64,000 nt of DNA. Origin: Lampris incognitus. Its lineage: Eukaryota; Chordata; Actinopteri; Lampriformes; Lampridae. Every line of letters begins with the position of its first letter. Within the stretch, counting starts at the first letter, position 1. The notes beneath the pieces were generated by a model, which saw only the letters and a list, made by a program, of their open reading frames with translations, made no database searches and was not told the DNA's origin. The position numbers and the translations under genes were made by a program. Below are positions 57,271-64,000 of the stretch, piece by piece. Location: assembly GCF_029633865.1 (NCBI RefSeq), contig NC_079213.1:101436510-101500509 (forward strand), written 5' to 3'.

Positions 57271-58334
57271 ACTTTTTGTGACACAACAGCTTGTGAGAAT
57301 CATTTCCTATCATGGATAAATTATAGATCTAAATACATGCTCATTATAATTGGCTCCGAATCCGAGACAACGCCCGAGAAAGTGCGGTGAAGCAGACACA
57401 GCATACTAGTGCCGACAAATTCAAGATTTGAGATTAATATTTATAAGATTTATATTCATTTTTGACTTCCATATTGTCATTTCTCAGTACTCACATACGT
57501 TGAATGAATTTGTCCTCTGCAGTTAAGGAGCAGTGGGCGGGGCCAACTCCAGTTCCGCATTCCGTCAGCTATTAGCCTGAATCGGTCAGTTCTGTCTGAA
57601 AGAAAGAATATGAAAGCACGTTGCTACAAAATTGGTACGCCTACGAGTTTTTTAGATTGCTCACTGCCTTACCATCACAGCCAACGGATTCAACAAAATA
57701 GCTAAACATGCTACCGCACGTGATACGAGGCTACTTCTTCACGTCATTTTCCCAACCATCTATTACGGACGGCAAAGGTATTTTTTTTCACCCTTTTTGA
57801 GCTCCGTGAGGTTGTGTTCCCACATTATTAGCTAATTTGGCTGGCTAGATCTTATGAGACACCTTACAAATCGCTCTAAGACGGTTAGCGTATCGTTACC
57901 ATGGAAAACGCTGGTTCCGGTTCGGTGACAGGACGCGCCGGAAGTCGCGCCCGTAATTCACGCAAGGTATAATGGGGGCAACAACCTGAACCCAACAAGA
58001 GTCAAACAGACACAAAACACGCTTATTTTTGTTGTAACAACAATACTTTTAATGAGAGAGCCGTGACAAATTATTAGGCCTTTTTTTTGGCCTATGACTG
58101 CATTAGCCCCAGATGTTCCCACATTACTCCTTGTGTTGTAACTATTCGGATCAGTCGCAACGGTTTTTAAAAGCAAAGTAAACGCACGTTTTTATCGTGT
58201 GTAACGTTACTGTTTAAACGGCGGAGAAAAACAGCTTGATAATGGCGAATGGAAAACAGGCATGAGCTAAACTAAGTTTGCTAGCTAGTATAGTCTCGGT
58301 TTTTTACACCGTATAAGAATAGCCAGCTACTTAC

Positions 58335-58525
58335 AGCATTCAGGTGACTTCTCGTGCTCGTTGTGCCACCGAGGTAGGCCAGTTTCAAATCGCATATTTG
58401 GTACACTGCCTTGTTATCACCCGACTTAAAATGTCGCCACACAGCTGAGGCCTTCGCTGTTTCCCCTTCAAACGGCCAAGGTGAACTGAAGCGTGACGTC
58501 ACAGAGCGAGACATATATTTCCACA
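58335..58525 (-). pseudogene. hAT transposase first exon with BED zinc finger
   Basis: The minus strand reads MSRSVTSRFSSPWPFEGETA, then ASAVWRHFKSGDNKAVYQIC and DLKLAYLGGTTSTRSHLNA. This is a BED-finger order (VW..F, C, GG.TS, HL), although the first Cys of the usual C-x2-C pair reads as Tyr-Gln-Ile-Cys and so may be mutated. The frame is cut at a GTAAGT donor (58329-58334), as expected for an intron-bearing hAT gene. An upstream Met (MWKYMS..) is an alternative start. No later exon is found in the element. Confidence 0.7.
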
Positions 58526-58731
58526 TTTTAATAGTGCAATTAAAAAGTATAACTATAGTGTAAGAACGAGCTGACAAATTTTATTTTGCATCTCGCCTTT
58601 ATTGGTAGCCTAAATTAAGCAAAAAAAAAGAAGACAAAACTGAATATCCGAATCCCAAAATTGAAACCGATACCTACCTAATTAACGAATCTCCGAATAC
58701 TCGGGTATTCGGGTCCAGCCTTAGTCCATAT

Positions 58732-58782
58732 AATATTCCGCTTCTCATTTGTTGAGCACTTTTATCAACACCGTTGATGGTG

Positions 58783-58828
<46 letters not shown>

Positions 58829-58915
58829 CTGATGATTGTTTATGGCATGAAACAGGCTTGTACTGTCTCCTTATTTGTTGAGCACTTTCCCTACCATTGA
58901 GTGTTCCTTTTAACA
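58732..58915. mobile_element. MITE of the TTTGTTGAGCACTTT family with internal (TA)n
   Basis: TCTCATTTGTTGAGCACTTT at 58743-58762, a TA run (58787-58825), then GGCATGAAACAGGCTTGTAC and CTTATTTGTTGAGCACTTTC. These blocks match the ends of the palindrome at 13985-15018 and the fragments at 22616-23240. It directly abuts the hAT. Confidence 0.7.
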
Positions 58916-58921
58916 AAGTTT

Positions 58922-59058
<137 letters not shown>

Positions 59059-61884
59059 ACTGACAGCTCTATCAGCTCATCGAAATGTACACTAGACTAT
59101 ATATTACATAAAAAAACCCATTAACTGTTAATACTAAGGGAAAAAAAGTCAATGCTTAATTTTACCTTTGAATGAGAGAACCTACATTTTGGGCATGTTT
59201 GAATATTTACCTTTGTTGGAGCGTTCTCGTCCGGTAATTATATTATCCTCTATGTGGGTGGCTTGGTGCATTACGTTGCCTTGAACGTCCTGTCTTGTCA
59301 AGGAATGGCTTAGAAGCCTCTATCTCACAGAGAGCCTTGTTGTCTTTTGAGAAGATTTTCTCTCGCTGGTTGGCAGGAGCTATTGTCAAGGCATTACCTT
59401 CTTGCCCAGCGAGGGACTGTTATCGCCCCGGCTTCATATTCATATGGAGTCTTATACTTGTGTTGTTGTTTTCTATTACTTAAAGCTGCAGCAATTACAC
59501 TTGAGTGGATTACCCGTGTAGAGATACAGAGATGGAAATCTGGGCCGCACACGGGTTCAAAGGTGCGACCCTCGCTGTAAACCGTTATCAGCTGCTGCAA
59601 CGTGGTGCCGGTGGACCTTTCAGGGTTTGTTTGGGAATTTGAATCTCTTTGGTATTCAAAACAGGAGAGCCTTATGACAGGGAGATAATTTCGTCATGAA
59701 TGTTTTATCACCGGCCGTTTGACAGGTTCCTGAACCAGGCTCTCTCTCTCTGTCTCGAATTTGCTGACTTTGGTCCAGTTATTCGAGAGGGAAGGAAAGG
59801 CGAAAAAAAAAAGGTTTGTTTTCCACCTCTTTGTTATCACAGGAGAGCAAACACATCTTAAACATACACAAGGTGCAGAAGCGGTGATTGCTGTATCCGG
59901 CGTGCTACCGTGGGTGCCGGGGGATGATAAGGTTAGCCAGCGAGCCATTTACATTAAAATATTTTTTTTTCTAGCAGGACTCTGATTCCCAGGCAGATTC
60001 ATAGTCAAGTGAAGGCAGGGCACGTTCCCTGAAGAGACCACGTTTTGTCTGACATGGTTGTCTTTGACAAAAGAAACTGAAAATGATAATCTGTAACTAT
60101 AGCCACCACGTCAAGACAGTGAAGGCCGGACCTTACTTTAGCTTTGTCCGCCATACGTTTAGTTCGGTACAGCACAGCCATGCTGGTACGGAGACAAGGA
60201 TTCAGTTGTGTGCATGGTGGATTTGGTAAATCCCGCGTCTGTCTCAACACACTTCTCACCTGCTGAATGGAATAACATTTCTTGGGTGGAGGTGAGGAAG
60301 ATATTTCTCTCATTAAACGTCTTCTTTATTTCCAAGTTCAAGGATCATACTGCTTCTCACATATTACAGTACAGTGACTTAAGTTGCATTACCAAGCACT
60401 TGCATTGATGTCTACTGCACATACAAAGAAATCTGAATTTCTAAAACACAGAGAAAGCCACATTTACACACACATCTACACTATTGGTCTGCTGCACGGT
60501 GACAACACATGACGTGTCACTCCTGCATTGGGAATCCTAAAACTGAATGTTGATTCAGACTCTTTTGACTCAGATTGTTAAGAGAGGCCAGCCTGACTAC
60601 AGTCCCCAGACAGGAATTGCAGTTATTTTAAAAAGCGGGTTGGAATGAGCCGGTGTGATGCTGTCTGCACCCCGGTGCCGTGCTGTGCTGTGGTGATGGA
60701 GCAGCGGGGCAGGCTCAGCCTCGGTCGCTCTTCCACCGCTGAAGGCACGATAGGCCGAGCGGACAGGGACACTTAAAACACAACCCAAAACAACCCACAC
60801 GGCCTAACAACCCACAACAAGCCTAACCTGCACGATGACAGTGGTGTCGCATGGTGTGTATAGGCATCCTTTTGTCATTTGGAAACATTTTTCCTCTTCC
60901 AGGTGGAGGATATCTTCAGTGGGAATGTGCACTCGAGCGTGAAAACCATTCATTTGTCGGGTGCAGCTTAATGGGGAGGAGGGTGTTAGCATTAGCCTGT
61001 GTCTTTGGAGGGGGAAAAAAGAAAAAAGAGAAACCACTATTACCTGTCAAGCTGGTAGTGATGGGAGATTCATGGCTTGACAACTGATTGCTCTCGGCGA
61101 GGAACACTCCTCCTTGCTTTGACTCGGTTTCCTTTGACCTTGTTTTTAGGTTGAGGCGTGCCGCTCCTCTCGGGCTAACAAAGGCGTTCACACCACATCT
61201 TTTGACATTGAAAGTAGTTGCAGCAGCAGCAGCAGCAGCACAGGGATGTGCAGGCGGAGGTGGACTGCGGCTGCTCTCGGGGAAGGGACCTCGCGCTGTT
61301 TTTCTATTTCGGTGAGAGCTGAGATTATGTGGCCATCCCTTATTTTGGCTGTTTGTCCTTCCTCTAAACCGCACAAAGGTTAAAAGCCTCAATTAGCCAC
61401 TCAGCCAAGGCTCGCCACATTGTGTACAATGCCTCTAATCTGAAAGAATTAGCACCCTCGGAAAATTCAAATTACCTACCATTCTAGGCACACACGCGAA
61501 AAAAAATCCCTCCCTGTTTTCCAAGCTTGCTCATTTCCAGCGATTGTTTACTTGGAAAAAAATTACCAGTTTAGAAGTGCCCCATTTGTCTTGTGAGACG
61601 TCCTTCTTGTTTACCGGTGCTCAGATGTGCAAAGACACATATAAATGCCCTATCGGCCCATCCACCTTCCATTTTAGATGTGTCTTTTACAAGTCATCTT
61701 CTCTGTTACCTCCTCCATGTTTTGTGTTGCCACCCGCCATCTTAAAAATTAATCATCCTGTTGAATAATGCCTCACGATCACCGTGCATTATTGATGCGG
61801 AGGTCCTTAATAGAAGGACAGAGCAAGCTTTTTAACCATTCAGCCACTCGTTTAGAGACAGGGAGGATGAGAGAGCGAGCACGA
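59059..61884. other. Gene-free stretch, candidate intron
   Basis: No supported exon. A (GCA)8 run lies at 61217-61241. Unique, conserved-like AT-rich blocks occur around 59285-59500 and 61380-61500. The frames at 60005-60313 and 60916-61392 lack motifs. Confidence 0.4.
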
Positions 61885-62212
<328 letters not shown>

Positions 62213-62815
62213 GACATCACAAAAGCTCACTGGTGCATATCATGGTAACACACTGCATACTTTAATCATAGACTTAAATCAAGCACGGTTAAACCAAATG
62301 TTTGCCCGCTTTGTCTGCAAACATGTTTTAAAAGCGTGGCAGCACATTAGAAAGGAGTCATACACACGACATCGCTCTGCAGCTTTCTGTCACAGTTTAC
62401 GTAACCACAAAGAGTGGCTCGCTGGCCACAGCTGTTATTCGTGCGCCGTGGTTCGATTGTGTGTCCGCCTGTGTGGACGGAGGTGATGCGCAGCGAGTGT
62501 GTGTCTGTGACATCTGCCTCACGGTCCCTTGGCCTTGCGGGCCACATCGCATTGTATCATTATTTCCTGAATGGCCGCGGCCCAGACTCGCTGCTGAAAT
62601 GGAGAAGATGAGCTGGGGGAGAGCGAGCGAGGAAGAACTGCGTCTGGGCTGGCTGCCGAGCTCGAGCTCAGTCTGCGTGAGCACTGATTTGTTTTGACAA
62701 ATTTAGCCATGGCAAAATGGATCACACAGCAAATGTTTCATTTATGATGTCCTAATGTGCTCCCAAAGCTACAGGCCCAGAAAACTATTTCCACGCTAAT
62801 TGGACTGGGTTTATA
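62213..62815. other. Gene-free stretch
   Basis: GC-richer at 62560-62670. No exon supported. Confidence 0.4.
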
Positions 62816-62899
62816 TATATATATATATAGGACTATACATTTGAGAAAAACCCAGTATTTTTATATTGGACCCTACATTTGAGAAACCCAGAAAAGAAA

Positions 62900-62934
<35 letters not shown>

Positions 62935-62974
62935 ATATATAGCTATATCAGCCTATGCATTTGAGAAACCCAGT

Positions 62975-63006
<32 letters not shown>

Positions 63007-63092
63007 ATATGAACAAATATATCTTTTTTTGGGAAACCGTCAATGGTGTTGATAAAAGTGCTCAACAAATGAGGAGTAGAATATTAAGACAG
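62816..63092. repeat. TA/GT/CA microsatellites with a repeated CATTTGAGAAACCCAG word and a MITE end
   Basis: CATTTGAGAAA-CCCAGT occurs at about 62839, 62877 and 62958 among TA, TG (62901-62931) and CA (62975-63001) tracts. GTGTTGATAAAAGTGCTCAA then CAAATGAGGAG (63048-63080) is the end of the TTTGTTGAGCACTTT MITE family in inverse orientation. Confidence 0.75.
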
Positions 63093-64000
63093 ATGTAGGA
63101 GAAAAATATATTTAAATATATATGTGTATACACACTATATGCTGTGCTACTGTGTATTCCAAGGTGAACTGTGCCGTGTCAAGGGCTCATTGGACTTGAT
63201 TGGCAGGTACTATCACCATGAGATGCCCATATAATGGTAGGGCTCCCATCCCCGACCTTGCTATTTATCTTGCCGTATTAATATCAGCCTATTAATTCCT
63301 AAGCGGTGGAGCGTTTGGCAAAGACACCGTTTAACAGCCCCGGCTGAATCATTCTTATCTCGGCGGACCTGAAAGGAATAGTTTTTGTGCTATCGGCGAG
63401 CGGAAATGACATTTTCAAATTCCATTCGAGATAATCCACTTCACTCCCCACTAAAACATCAAAATTACAGCTAACATTGTATGGAACCTGTATTAAAACT
63501 TTGTTACCGTGACAAATCATGTGGCTATAATCCATGTGGACAGACAGGTGTAGGTATCTTTCACCGGTAACAGGATTTCTGTTGCAATGCTAAAGTGATT
63601 ATCAGCCTATGGATTTCATATGTAAGCAGGCAGAGGGCAAAGCAGCAATTACTGCCCAAGGATATAGTCAAGAAAATCATCTCTTACACGTAGGAAATGT
63701 GAATCATGTATTGACCTAAACTGGGAAATAGTCTGCAGGAAATACCCCCTCCCCTCCCTCCCTCCCTCCCGTCCCTGTTCGTGGAGTCACGTCTCTATTA
63801 TTACATCTTTAAACACTAGGTAAATAATATATGATAATGATATATGATGGACTGTTTGTTTTTTGTGAGGACCTCCTCTTGTCATCTCCATGAATGTATT
63901 GATGAGCTGACTCGTGACTGTTTTAGTAAGCCGCCATACACTGTGACCAACAGGGGACGCTCTAATCGATTAATTGAGTGGCTAATAAAAATGGTGAAGG
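63093..64000. other. Gene-free, conserved-looking sequence to the window edge
   Basis: Unique AT-rich sequence with many TTAAT/ATTA and TATTTATC words (63180-63500), no repeat signatures and no coding motif. It has the texture of a conserved non-coding element. A CCCT/CCTC run is at 63747-63771. Confidence 0.35.

Larger units (their letters stand above)
56722..58723 (-). mobile_element. hAT element, 2.0 kb, 8-bp target-site duplication, internally deleted
   Basis: The ends TAGAGCTGTCCCGAATACC and, read inward from the right, TAAGGCTGGACCCGAATACC are inverted repeats. The flanks gtctatat (56714-56721) and gtccatat (58724-58731) match at 7 of 8. Near the right end a minus-strand BED-finger exon with splice donor (58335-58525) gives the coding direction. 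The catalytic exon is missing, so the copy is non-autonomous. Another element (56860-57270) is nested inside. A CpG-rich patch with CCGGAAGT, an ETS-type site, lies at 57925-57955. Confidence 0.85.

Overview
This window is vertebrate nuclear DNA, almost certainly from a teleost fish. The evidence is dense CA/GT, CT and tetranucleotide microsatellites, three kinds of tRNA-derived SINE, Tc1/mariner, hAT, THAP-carrying, LINE and Ty3/gypsy remnants of the kinds common in fish, and almost no protein-coding sequence. There is no bacterial operon, CRISPR array or viral gene cluster.

Layout. 1-6.2 kb is a pile of broken transposons: an inverted pair of element ends, a LINE reverse-transcriptase remnant, two hAT pieces in opposite orientation, and the 3' end of a Ty3/gypsy element with its LTR. 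6.7-9.9 kb holds a TTAA-flanked element with an internal tRNA-like promoter, a CpG-rich block with a TCTCGCGAGA motif, and an L1-type insertion with a 5' inversion and a 15-bp target-site duplication. 10-24 kb has microsatellites, a gypsy RNase H fragment, a 430-bp-arm palindrome, SINEs and a dead DD34E Tc1 element. 26.5-27.7 kb holds a well-preserved DD36E Tc1/mariner element, and 28.9-29.7 kb a short element carrying a THAP exon. 30-42.5 kb is mostly gene-free, with local tandem duplications and a second TTAA element holding nested insertions.

The only good candidate for a host gene is a CpG-rich non-coding first exon at about 42.6-43.3 kb on the + strand. It ends in a consensus splice donor (AAG|GTAAGA). 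If real, the rest of the window is its first intron. That part is AT-rich, has no supported exon, and includes a 1-kb GT minisatellite, a 2.0-kb hAT with a matching 8-bp target duplication, and stretches that look like conserved non-coding DNA (an inference that needs alignment). The gene cannot be named from this sequence.

All family assignments rest on visible motifs and on recalled knowledge of the families. No database search was run. The many open frames inside simple repeats were not annotated as genes.
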